From: CAZVCJ01 sp964625745
GTDB taxonomy: Bacteria; Chloroflexota; Anaerolineae; VGOG01
Length of the DNA stretch: 7,040 nt
Direction: 5' to 3'
NCBI GenBank assembly: GCA_964625745.1
Contig: CAZVCJ010000200.1
Span: 1 to 7,040, forward strand
How positions within the stretch are numbered: position 1 is the first letter of the stretch; the number at the start of each line of letters is the position of its first letter. The notes below the pieces were generated by a model, which was given only the letters and a program-made list of their open reading frames with translations, had not been told where the DNA came from and did not search any database. A program made the translations under genes and the position numbers. Below are positions 1 through 5,681 of this stretch, one piece after another.

Positions 1-2
1 TT

Positions 3-758
3 GGAGACAAGGCCTGGCAGCACACCGCCCACGCCTTTGGGTACCTGGCCCCGGCTCCGCCGGGCAGCGACCCGCTACCCATCCAGCACGCAGGTAACAT
101 CAAAGCGCACGCCAGGCTGAAAAACGCCCGCATCAAGATCACCCTCGACCGGCTGCGGGTGGCGGACTATCCGGGCGGCAGCACGCACCGGGTGCTCTTT
201 GATTTCTACGCCCAGAATCAGGTGCCGGGCAAGGTGGAGCACTTGCACTTCAACGCCACCCACAGGGTGCGCGAGGGCGAGCAGGCCGCCATCCTGGGCT
301 ATCCCATCTTCGTGGGGCTGAACGTGGGCACTGAGGGCGTGGCGTTCAAGTGCTTCACCGTCAACGTGGGGAACGAGGCCGACGAAGCCTTCCTGGGCTT
401 TCTGGAGTCGGACGTGTTCAAGGAGGGATTGAAGCTGGCATCCACGGTGCAGCCAGCCATCAGTCTGTTCTCCGAAACGGCACTCGGCTTGACCAAAGCC
501 ATCGCCACTCGCCATAGAAACGTGCCGGTGCAGGATTTCTACATGGGCCTCGACTTCAGCCACATTCCCACTCGCGCCCGCCTGGCCGAAGGCTCGTACC
601 TGGCCGTCCAGATTCCCGAAACCATTCAGACCGTCTGGGATTGGAGCGAGTGGGTCTACAATCCAGCCAACGGCCAGGTGGTGAACAAGGAAAATCCCAC
701 CCAGTTGACCCCGTACAACTACGTCGTCTTCAGCATCAGCCGGTACGAGGGCGATTAG
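3..758 (+). CDS. Conserved-looking protein of unknown function, C-terminal part (5' end outside window)
   Basis: The reading frame is open from the left edge, and 251 residues can be read before the TAG stop. The first possible start inside the window, a GTG at 159, falls mid-domain (context TLDRLRVADYPGG) and has no ribosome binding site, so the true start lies upstream. The visible part has no signal peptide, membrane segment or cysteine cluster. It alternates hydrophobic and polar residues (ARIKITLDRLRV, THRVLFDFYAQNQ), which suggests a beta-rich globular domain, possibly C2-like. A second half is rich in aromatics (VQDFYMGLDFSHIPTRARL, then TVWDWSEWVYNPANGQVV) and ends in FSISRYEGD. I do not recognise a named family. 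I have an unverified impression of similar C-terminal modules in cyanobacterial and Chloroflexota proteins, sometimes behind a peptidase domain. No enzymatic motif is visible. Confidence that it is coding is high; function is unknown. Confidence 0.8.
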   Translation, partial: GDKAWQHTAHAFGYLAPAPPGSDPLPIQHAGNIKAHARLKNARIKITLDRLRVADYPGGSTHRVLFDFYAQNQVPGKVEHLHFNATHRVREGEQAAILGYPIFVGLNVGTEGVAFKCFTVNVGNEADEAFLGFLESDVFKEGLKLASTVQPAISLFSETALGLTKAIATRHRNVPVQDFYMGLDFSHIPTRARLAEGSYLAVQIPETIQTVWDWSEWVYNPANGQVVNKENPTQLTPYNYVVFSISRYEGD

Positions 759-765
759 TACACAT

Positions 766-777
766 GGGCGTAAGCCC
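766..777 (+). terminator. Small GNRA-loop hairpin after the first gene, weak terminator candidate
   Basis: GGGC-GTAA-GCCC forms a perfect 4-bp stem with a GTAA tetraloop, beginning seven bases after the stop codon at 756-758. It is followed by TTCCCC rather than a T run, so it is a poor intrinsic terminator. The larger inverted repeat just downstream could do the same job. The structure is seen in the sequence; the function is a guess. Confidence 0.25.
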
Positions 778-802
778 TTCCCCAGCTAGGCGTTGGGCGA
801 GA

Positions 803-930
803 GCGCCGGTCGAGTAGGAGCAAAGCGACGTATCGAGACCAAGTGGCTCTTGAAAAGCGCTCTTGTAGGCAGAAAGCGCTTGGTTTCGATACACTTCTCC
901 GCTGGCGCTACGAAGTTACTCAACCGGCGC
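803..930. repeat. Large imperfect inverted repeat between convergent genes (palindromic intergenic element)
   Basis: The left arm is 803-843 and the right arm 879-930. Paired blocks are GCGCCGGT (803-810) with ACCGGCGC (923-930), GAGTA (812-816) with TACTC (917-921), TATCGA (831-836) with TCGATA (886-891), and ACCAAG (838-843) with CTTGGT (879-884). Inside, AAGCGCT (855-861) can pair with AGCGCTT (875-881), and ACTTC (893-897) with GAAGT (912-916), so the whole element can fold into a branched cruciform. The outer motif, GGT(C/T)GAGTA followed by TATCGA(G/A)ACC, resembles dispersed intergenic palindromes I recall from several high-GC bacteria; that is memory, not a search result. It lies between two convergent genes, so it may end transcription from both sides. 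No transposase or clear target-site duplication is visible. Confidence 0.8.
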
Positions 931-979
931 TTGCCTTGTAACCACTGAAGTATCTCCGTCGTAATGTACTAGGATTGCT

Positions 980-2005
980 CTATCTTGCGCTGGCAAAGTG
1001 CTCAGCGCGTTCGATGAAGTAGACGAGGCGAGCGTGGAGTTCGGCCAGATCGGCGGTGGGTCGAGTCAGGCGCACGCGGTCTGGGCCGTGGTGTTCGCTC
1101 CACAACCATCGCAGGATCAGAAAGGGCCAGCGCGTCGCCCGGAGACGGTCCCACACTGCCAGCCGCTCGCCAAAATCATCGTCACCGGCTGGGCGGCGGT
1201 AGCTTTCCCGCAGCCAGGCGTGCTGCGCCTCGCTCATCTCAACTGACGCCGCGTGCCAGCGCAGCTCCGCCAGATCCAGGGCGGGGTCGCCCCACCCGCT
1301 GAACTCCCAGTCCACCCAGCGCACGCGGCCATCCCCGCTCCACACTGTGTTCGCCAGATTCGGGTCCACATGGCACAGGCACAACGGCACGCTCTCGCGG
1401 CCTGGGTTCACGGCTGCCGTGCGGACGACCTCCGCGCAACCGTCCACCAACTGAGCCAGCCGATCACGCAAGTTCCGCCCGTCCGGATCAGAGGCCGCCA
1501 GCCAGGTTCCATACCTGGCCAGGAAATCGTGCAGTTCGGCCAGGTATACCTCAAAGTCAAACCTGTGGGCCCAGGCATCGTAGATATTGTGATCCTCAAA
1601 GTCGCCCGGCTGGAGGGCATGCAGGCGCTGGAAACTATCGAGCAACGAGGCCAACTGCTGCGCTGTGGGCGACGGGCTGAGAGGTTGACCAGGCAGCCAG
1701 CGGTAGGCCACAGTGGGGAAGGGTACGATGGTGCAACTTTCGTCCAACCAGAGGGGCTGCGGCGCGATGTCCAGCCCTGCCGCTTGCAGCAGCCGGAGGG
1801 CTGCATACTCCCGGGCAGCCCGGCGGCACTCATCAGCCACACACAGCTTGCAGGCATAGCATTGCCCATCGGCTTCTACCCGGTACAGCGCATTGTTGAA
1901 CCCGCCAGTCACCCGGTGCATCGTCACGCTGTCCTCCGTCCAGGTGTCCGCTCCGGCCGCGTACGCACTAGCGACCACCCGCAGCCAGTCTCGCTCTTCC
2001 CTCAT
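980..2005 (-). CDS. APH/choline-kinase-like phosphotransferase
   Basis: A 341-residue protein with the aminoglycoside phosphotransferase/choline kinase fold, a cytosolic ATP-dependent small-molecule kinase. The N-lobe has a nucleotide-loop-like RVTGGFNNALYRV (31-43) and a candidate ATP-binding lysine, K53, in ACKL. The C-lobe has the catalytic loop HVDPNLAN (H212, D214, N219) and the metal-binding VDWEFSGWGDP (D232), then ALDLAEL. All key residues are present, so it should be active. The substrate cannot be read from sequence: antibiotic, choline, homoserine-type and fructosamine-type substrates all occur in this superfamily. The start is the ATG at 2005, behind GGGGGGA with 5-base spacing. 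It overlaps the phosphatase stop as ATGA, which implies translational coupling. A longer frame reaches an upstream start at 2056 inside the phosphatase gene but has no reason to be used. It is the last gene of the minus-strand cluster. Confidence 0.9.
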   Translation of the reverse strand: MREERDWLRVVASAYAAGADTWTEDSVTMHRVTGGFNNALYRVEADGQCYACKLCVADECRRAAREYAALRLLQAAGLDIAPQPLWLDESCTIVPFPTVAYRWLPGQPLSPSPTAQQLASLLDSFQRLHALQPGDFEDHNIYDAWAHRFDFEVYLAELHDFLARYGTWLAASDPDGRNLRDRLAQLVDGCAEVVRTAAVNPGRESVPLCLCHVDPNLANTVWSGDGRVRWVDWEFSGWGDPALDLAELRWHAASVEMSEAQHAWLRESYRRPAGDDDFGERLAVWDRLRATRWPFLILRWLWSEHHGPDRVRLTRPTADLAELHARLVYFIERAEHFASAR

Positions 2006-2583
2006 TTGATTCCCCCCAGCAGGTGCTCGCGGCGGTTCATGAACTCGACGATCCATCGGCTGCCAGTCCAGCGCAGGCCGTGAAGACCAGTGGCGTCTGT
2101 TTGGACGCTGAAGTCGTGGCCCTCCAGCAAATTCCGCACGATGGTCCCAATGGTGCCGCCGTGGGCCACGACCAACACTGTGCCTTCTGGATGGGCCTCG
2201 AAGATACGGTGAACCGCCCCTTGGACACGAGCCTTGAAGGGCAGATAGCTCTCGTTGAAATCGGCTGGGGCCACAGCGTGGCCGTTGATGTACGGTGGGA
2301 GGTAGTCACCGTCGTCGCGCCAGTAGCGCACCTCGAACTCGCGAAGGCCGTCGTCGAACTTCACCGGCATGGCCAGCTCAGCGGCGACGATCTCGGCCGT
2401 TTCTCTGGCGCGGATGAGAGTGCTGGCGTAGATGGCGTCAATTCCCTCCTGGTTGGCGGCCAGCCAGCGGCCCAGCAAGCGTGCCTGTTGGCGACCTGCG
2501 TCAGTGAGACGACTGTTGAAGCCAGCCTCATCACCGCTAACCATCCACTCAGATTCACCGTGTCGGGCTAGAAGAAGGTTCAT
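2002..2583 (-). CDS. Histidine phosphatase (phosphoglycerate mutase-like) family protein
   Basis: A 193-residue single-domain enzyme of the histidine phosphatase superfamily, which removes phosphate through a phosphohistidine intermediate. With the start chosen here, the RHGE signature is R7-H8-G9-E10 (nucleophile H8). LTDAGRQQA follows at 27-35, then YASTLIRARETAE with the phosphate-binding arginine near 58, an acidic donor candidate in LREFE, and the second catalytic histidine H141 in VVAHGGT. Length and motif order fit the cobC/gpmB-like branch. Two ATGs sit close together: 2589 lies only one base behind the Shine-Dalgarno sequence, while 2583 has 7-base spacing, so 2583 is preferred. The gene overlaps the downstream kinase start by four bases. 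A kinase and a phosphatase in tandem suggest shared phosphoester chemistry, but the substrate is unknown. Confidence 0.92.
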   Translation of the reverse strand: MNLLLARHGESEWMVSGDEAGFNSRLTDAGRQQARLLGRWLAANQEGIDAIYASTLIRARETAEIVAAELAMPVKFDDGLREFEVRYWRDDGDYLPPYINGHAVAPADFNESYLPFKARVQGAVHRIFEAHPEGTVLVVAHGGTIGTIVRNLLEGHDFSVQTDATGLHGLRWTGSRWIVEFMNRREHLLGGIK

Positions 2584-2590
2584 GGTCATG

Positions 2591-2598
2591 CCTCCCCC
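2591..2598 (-). promoter_or_regulatory. Ribosome binding site that decides the phosphatase start
   Basis: On the minus strand this reads GGGGGAGG, a near-ideal Shine-Dalgarno sequence. It is 7 bases from the ATG at 2583 but only one base from the ATG at 2589, so initiation at 2583 is favoured and the product begins MNLLLARHGE. Confidence 0.75.
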
Positions 2599-2613
2599 GA
2601 AGTCGAAGTAAAA

Positions 2614-2660
2614 GGTAATGAGTCAACGAGGCAATGAGTGACGAGTTGTCTCAATGACTC
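2614..2660. repeat. GTAACGAGT-type short repeat with hairpin, junction of membrane methyltransferase and phosphatase genes
   Basis: The plus strand starts GGTAATGAGTCAACGAG, which matches 16 of 17 positions of the start of the repeat at 4640. GAGTCAACGAG (2620-2630) can pair with CTCAATGACTC (2650-2660): 6 bp, a 2x2 internal loop, then 3 bp. The right end overlaps the last codons and the TGA (2651-2653) of the membrane methyltransferase gene, so that protein's C-terminus is partly repeat-encoded. It is not followed by a T tract, so it is a weak terminator candidate; it might act as an mRNA-stabilising or attenuating hairpin. Confidence 0.55.
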
Positions 2661-3268
2661 CTTAAGATGCACGGGATCCAACCTGGAACTCGTTGGCTAT
2701 ACTCCTCCCACTGCTCACCGAACTCAGCGACCAATGCCTGCTCCTCCCGTCTGGCGCGCAACACCAGGCCCAGGAAACTCACCGTGATGAACACGAGCGT
2801 CCAGGTGCGGTAAATGAGAATCCCGCCTGCGGAGGCAAAGATGATGCCCAGGTACATGGGGTGGCGCACGAAGGCGAAAGGGCCGTGGGTAACCAGCCGG
2901 TGATCGGCGTACAGTTGCGACCCTACGCTGCTGGAGACGTTGTACATCTCACCCAGGGTCAGCCGTGCCCACAGATACAGGGCCAGCCCGGGGAAGTAGA
3001 GCAGCGCGCCCAGGGCGAGCGCCACGATCCGAGCCGTTGCCGTCAACACCAGCGGGAGCGGTCGCCACAGGAGAAAGCACGGGCCAAAGAAGAGAGCGCT
3101 GATCAAGAGGTAGGCCGGCAGCCGTAGCACCCTGCGTGCCAGGCCGGTTGTCCGCCCCTGAGGCCGGCGCAGCCCGCGCGCTATCCCTGCCAATGCAGCG
3201 ATCAGGCAAACTAACGCCGCCACTGCACCAGCCCAACGCACCCACTGCTCGACGATATGAAGACTCAC
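2651..3268 (-). CDS. Integral-membrane methyltransferase, isoprenylcysteine carboxyl methyltransferase/phospholipid methyltransferase-like
   Basis: A 205-residue membrane protein. Hydrophobic segments lie near residues 12-30, 51-68, 80-100, 137-152 and 154-170. The C-terminal signature shared by ICMT and phospholipid N-methyltransferases is clear: LVTHGPFAFVRHPMYLG (125-141, with RHPMY the SAM-contacting core), then REEQALVAEFGEQWEEY (174-190) and RVPGWIP (193-199). Members methylate lipid-like or prenylated substrates at the membrane using SAM; the substrate here is unknown. The start is a GTG at 3268 behind GGAAGGGG with 4-base spacing. The open frame continues upstream to 3550, but that part lies inside the nucleotidyltransferase gene in another frame and is Trp/Arg/Pro-rich shadow. 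It follows the nucleotidyltransferase gene after 22 bases. Its stop falls within a short repeat. Confidence 0.88.
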   Translation of the reverse strand: MSLHIVEQWVRWAGAVAALVCLIAALAGIARGLRRPQGRTTGLARRVLRLPAYLLISALFFGPCFLLWRPLPLVLTATARIVALALGALLYFPGLALYLWARLTLGEMYNVSSSVGSQLYADHRLVTHGPFAFVRHPMYLGIIFASAGGILIYRTWTLVFITVSFLGLVLRARREEQALVAEFGEQWEEYSQRVPGWIPCILRSH

Positions 3269-3290
3269 GTTACCCCTTCCCTGATTCCAT

Positions 3291-3809
3291 TCACAACACA
3301 CCTGCCGCTTCTTCGCCTCGTAGCAGTGCCAGCAGCCGATCTTGGTCGCAGTGGGGCAGGCACTGGGCTGCCCGATCCAGCCGCTCCCGTCGGACGTAAG
3401 CCAGCACCTCCTCCTCCAGCCAGGAGACGCACACAGGAACGCCGTCCAGGTCCACCGTGGTATCCGTCGTGGCCGCTGTGGGCACCCACTGCTCTTCCTC
3501 CCATCGGTGCAAGTCGCCCATGACCTCGACGGCCACCCCATCGAAGTCAAAGAGGCCGAAGTGGGAGCGGTAGATCTCGTTCTCGCTCAGGGCCACAGGT
3601 TCCACGACGTGATCGGCAAAGAAGACCTGGAAGCGGTAGGCGTCCTCGGCGTCCGTCTCCAGGTCCAGGTCTCTCACCGGCAGCGGGACGCCGTGTAGCG
3701 TAGCCGAAGCCCCACCGACGAGCTTGTAGGCCACTCCACTCTCATTGAGCCGCTGGGCGATCTGGCGCAGCACCGTTCGCCAGTGGGTTTTGGCGTACTC
3801 GTTACCCAT
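3291..3809 (-). CDS. Small nucleotidyltransferase-fold protein (MNT/AbiEii-like)
   Basis: A 172-residue protein with the polymerase-beta-type nucleotidyltransferase signature. YKLVGGASATLHG (28-40) holds the GG-x-S motif, RDLDLETD (46-53) the paired carboxylates D47 and D49, and VAVEVMGD (92-99) supplies a plausible third acid, E95. The rest is a short helical tail (WLEEEVLAYVRRERLDRAAQ). Families with this layout include minimal nucleotidyltransferases, AbiEii-like proteins and putative small-molecule adenylyltransferases. The start is the ATG at 3809, overlapping the upstream methyltransferase gene by 8 bases. The nearest Shine-Dalgarno-like bases (GAGG) leave only one base of spacing, so coupling to the upstream gene is likely, and residues 1-4 (MGNE) are encoded by a copy of the local repeat. 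No HEPN gene is adjacent, unlike typical MNT-HEPN toxin-antitoxin pairs. Confidence 0.8.
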   Translation of the reverse strand: MGNEYAKTHWRTVLRQIAQRLNESGVAYKLVGGASATLHGVPLPVRDLDLETDAEDAYRFQVFFADHVVEPVALSENEIYRSHFGLFDFDGVAVEVMGDLHRWEEEQWVPTAATTDTTVDLDGVPVCVSWLEEEVLAYVRRERLDRAAQCLPHCDQDRLLALLRGEEAAGVL

Positions 3810-3820
3810 TCCTCGTTACC
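3797..3820. repeat. GTAACGAG tandem copies across a stop/start overlap
   Basis: On the minus strand two copies of GGTAACGAG are separated by GAATG. The stretch GAGGAATGGGTAACGAGT differs at one position from the sequence at the end of the TIM-barrel gene (GAGGAATGAGTAACGAGT, inside 4682-4697). Here it carries the methyltransferase stop (TAA, 3802-3804) and the nucleotidyltransferase ATG (3807-3809). Confidence 0.55.
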
Positions 3821-4602
3821 CCCCCCGTCCGGCGAGCCACCCACACCTGCTCTGGCGAATCCGCGGCGAAGGGGCGGCGGTCGAAGTCCCCATAGAGGGC
3901 CTCGACCTGGAAGCCGGTTTCCTCCAGTAGGGCACGAGTCTGCTGGGGATCGAGCCAACTGAAACTGAGACGGCGGTACTGGCGGCGGAGCACAACACCA
4001 TCTTCGTCCAACTCGTCGGTCCAGGCGATGATCCGCGTCGTCTGAGCTTCAAAGTCATGACGGCTCGTCACCCAGAGGAGCAGATCGTGGCCGGTTGCGG
4101 CGTCGGTATACTCGCCCCGCAGACCAACTCCCTGAGACCGTCGGGCAACCTCCGGGTCGAACACGAAGTGATCGAAGACGAGTCGGCCGCCGGGGGTCAG
4201 TTGACTGTAGATGTGGCGCAGGCCGGCCCGCTTGTCGTCCAGTGTGACCAGGTGGCCGATGGTGTGGAAGGGGATGGTGATGAGCTGGGCTGGTTCGGGC
4301 AGCGCGAAATCGCGAAAATCAGCCTGGATGAGGGTGAGCAGGTGGGTCACACCGGCGGCTGCCGCCCGCTCTCGGCACAGCTTGAGCATCTCGGCCGATG
4401 AATCCACGCCGATGATGTGCTTCCCCTGCCGGGCCACCTCGATGGCGATGCGACCGTTGCCCACGCCCAACTCGACTACCGTCCCTGCCGTACGCAAGTA
4501 CTCCTCGACGTAGAAGGGCAGGTTGCGCTTCGCGGCCGACGCCGTCTCCGTCCAGATGTCGTAGATATCGGCAAAGGCGTCGTACTCGACAGGTTGGTGC
4601 AT
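3802..4602 (-). CDS. Class I SAM-dependent methyltransferase
   Basis: A 266-residue soluble Rossmann-fold methyltransferase. Motif I is VVELGVGNGRIAIEVA (42-57), which binds SAM. The acidic residue ending beta-2 is D67 in IIGVDSSAEML, which contacts the ribose. QADFRDF (93-99) is the adenine-contacting loop, followed by ITIPFHTIGHL (108-118). LTPGGRLVFDHF (135-146) is the usual post-motif, and RQYRRLSFSWLDP with LLEETGF near 225-231 closes the domain. The substrate is not evident; this branch includes many small-molecule and natural-product methylases. The start is the ATG at 4602, with GGGGAGG six bases upstream; a GTG at 4617 overlaps that Shine-Dalgarno site and is rejected. It overlaps the nucleotidyltransferase gene by 8 bases and lies 88 bases after the TIM-barrel gene. 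Confidence 0.92.
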   Translation of the reverse strand: MHQPVEYDAFADIYDIWTETASAAKRNLPFYVEEYLRTAGTVVELGVGNGRIAIEVARQGKHIIGVDSSAEMLKLCRERAAAAGVTHLLTLIQADFRDFALPEPAQLITIPFHTIGHLVTLDDKRAGLRHIYSQLTPGGRLVFDHFVFDPEVARRSQGVGLRGEYTDAATGHDLLLWVTSRHDFEAQTTRIIAWTDELDEDGVVLRRQYRRLSFSWLDPQQTRALLEETGFQVEALYGDFDRRPFAADSPEQVWVARRTGGVTRNG

Positions 4603-4608
4603 AGTCGT

Positions 4609-4615
4609 CCTCCCC
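4609..4615 (-). promoter_or_regulatory. Ribosome binding site that decides the methyltransferase start
   Basis: On the minus strand this reads GGGGAGG, six bases before the ATG at 4602. It rules out the in-frame GTG at 4617, which lies just before and overlaps the site, and fixes the N-terminus as MHQPVEYDAF. Confidence 0.75.
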
Positions 4616-4640
4616 ACAATTCTAGTAAGCGTGTAAGCAG

Positions 4641-4697
4641 GTAACGAGTCAACGAGTAACGAGGATACTCGTTAACTCATCACTCGTTACTCATTCC
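4641..4697. repeat. GTAACGAGT-type repeat cluster with nested hairpins between two cluster genes
   Basis: Three copies of a (G)(T/C)AACGAG unit on the plus strand (4641, 4650, 4656) are followed by inverted copies at 4667-4674 and 4682-4690. GTAACGAGT (4641-4649) pairs perfectly with ACTCGTTAC (4682-4690). An inner hairpin pairs GAGTAACGAG (4654-4663) with CTCGTTAACTC (4668-4678), with one bulged base and a GATA loop. The right end overlaps the TGA stop of the TIM-barrel gene (4691-4693). There is no T tract, so an attenuator or mRNA-processing role is as likely as termination. Confidence 0.65.
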
Positions 4698-5491
4698 TCC
4701 CCGCCGTGCTGTCGGCAGAAGGCAATCTGCTGCCTCAGGTGGAAGCGCGCCTTCTCCTCGTCCTCCGCCTCCAGGGCTTCTGGGTGCAGCTCCACCGTGG
4801 CGATACCGGCGTAGCCGTCCTGGGCCAGTCGGCTGATCAGAGCATCCAGGGGCAGGAAGCCGTCCTCCAGACGGAGATGCTCCCGAACACGCCGCCCCTC
4901 CCGGCGGGCGTTGGACAGGTGCACGTGCGCCACCCGCTCCCGTACGCGTTCGTAGGCCATCAGCGGATCCAACCCCTTCGTCCCCAGGTGGGTGGTGTCC
5001 AGGGTCAGGTGAGGGAAGGCTCCCCATTCCTCCAACTGGTTCATCCGCCAGAGGTCCAGCGGCGCAATGGGCCACCAGCGGACCCACTTCAACGGCATGT
5101 TCTCTACGGCGACTACTGGATTGGGATGGGCCCGCTGCCAGGCCCTCAGATCATGGCGGAGCCAACGGAGGTAAGCTCTTTCCCTCCAGTAGGGCAGGTG
5201 GGCGATGATGACTTCCGCGCCTACAGCCCTGGCTATTTCCGCTGTAGCAGCGATACTCTGGGGTTGAGTCTTGGGCCAGGCTGCCAGTCGCTTTGGGTGG
5301 AAGGGAGCGTGGACGCTCACGATGGGCAGGTCGTGCCGGTCCATCAGTCGCCGCAGATAGACTGGCTGGCGGGTATCGAATCTCGGATCAATGAGCACCT
5401 CGATGCCATCGAAGCCAACCTCGGCGGCCAGGGCGAAGACGCGGTCCAGGCCATAGGTGTATAGGGAGCCTGTAGAAAGGGCAAAACGCAT
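4691..5491 (-). CDS. Sugar phosphate isomerase/epimerase-like TIM-barrel protein (AP endonuclease family 2 fold)
   Basis: A 266-residue xylose-isomerase-like TIM barrel. The metal-site pattern of the family is visible along the strands: FDGIEVLID (E31), VSVHAPFH (H61), VIIAHLPYW (H98), VAVENMPLK (E130), LTLDTTHLG (D165, H168), VAHVHLSNA (H191), and TVELHPEAL (E234). Members isomerise or epimerise sugars or inositols, or cleave abasic sites in the Nfo branch; a catabolic or cofactor-sugar isomerase is the neutral guess. Length is normal for the family. The start is the ATG at 5491 with AGGAGG seven bases upstream. It is the first gene of the six-gene minus-strand cluster. Its last codons run into the short-repeat element, so its C-terminal EE and stop abut repeat DNA. 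Confidence 0.9.
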   Translation of the reverse strand: MRFALSTGSLYTYGLDRVFALAAEVGFDGIEVLIDPRFDTRQPVYLRRLMDRHDLPIVSVHAPFHPKRLAAWPKTQPQSIAATAEIARAVGAEVIIAHLPYWRERAYLRWLRHDLRAWQRAHPNPVVAVENMPLKWVRWWPIAPLDLWRMNQLEEWGAFPHLTLDTTHLGTKGLDPLMAYERVRERVAHVHLSNARREGRRVREHLRLEDGFLPLDALISRLAQDGYAGIATVELHPEALEAEDEEKARFHLRQQIAFCRQHGGEE

Positions 5492-5552
5492 TAGTAATCC
5501 TCCTACAAGTTAGCTGCGATGAGCGGTTTTCTACCTTGCCAGATCCTCCGAT

Positions 5553-5581
5553 TTGACTTTTGCGAGTAACTGCGCTATAGT
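5553..5581 (+). promoter_or_regulatory. Sigma70-type promoter for the toxin-antitoxin pair
   Basis: TTGACT (5553-5558) and TATAGT (5576-5581) each match the -35 and -10 consensus at five of six positions and are separated by exactly 17 bases. The predicted start of transcription is near 5588, giving a leader of about 95 bases before the antitoxin ATG at 5682. A second perfect -35 hexamer, TTGACA, sits at 5583-5588 but has no convincing -10 at the right distance. Confidence 0.7.
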
Positions 5582-5589
5582 GTTGACAA

Positions 5590-5632
5590 GAGTAAATGTT
5601 ACCATTGTCCCACTGTCCGAAGACCTTTACTC
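5590..5632 (+). promoter_or_regulatory. Possible operator, 7-bp inverted repeat just downstream of the promoter
   Basis: GAGTAAA (5590-5596) is perfectly inverted as TTTACTC (5626-5632) with a 29-base spacer, immediately after the predicted transcription start. VapBC complexes usually repress their own promoter through inverted repeats near it. The short arms and long spacer make this a tentative call. Confidence 0.3.
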
Positions 5633-5681
5633 ACGAGCGTTCTGTCTCTATTGTAAACGTCCAGACTAAAGGAGATGAGGT

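Noticed and set aside
1253..2083. Long plus-strand open frame of 276 codons opposite the kinase gene
   Set aside because: It is a GC-skew shadow of the kinase, which has complete catalytic motifs on the other strand; the translation is Pro/Arg/Gln-rich with no domain-like pattern and no ribosome binding site.
3269..3550. N-terminal extension of the membrane methyltransferase frame
   Set aside because: This part lies within the nucleotidyltransferase gene in another frame and reads as Trp/Arg/Cys-rich nonsense; the GTG at 3268 has a ribosome binding site and begins the recognisable domain.
4641..4697. CRISPR-like array
   Set aside because: The units are 7-9 bases, in both orientations, and directly abutting, without regular spacers; this is a palindromic repeat, not a CRISPR array.
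4706..5464. Plus-strand open frame of 252 codons opposite the TIM-barrel gene
   Set aside because: It is antisense to a gene with a full metal-binding residue set and strong ribosome binding site; composition is biased and no motif is seen.
5574..5602. Possible minus-strand promoter (GTAACA, 17 bases, TATAGC) for the six-gene cluster
   Set aside because: Each hexamer matches only four of six consensus bases, and the -10 overlaps the palindromic CTATAG of the much better plus-strand promoter. The cluster may be transcribed from here, but the sequence does not show it convincingly.
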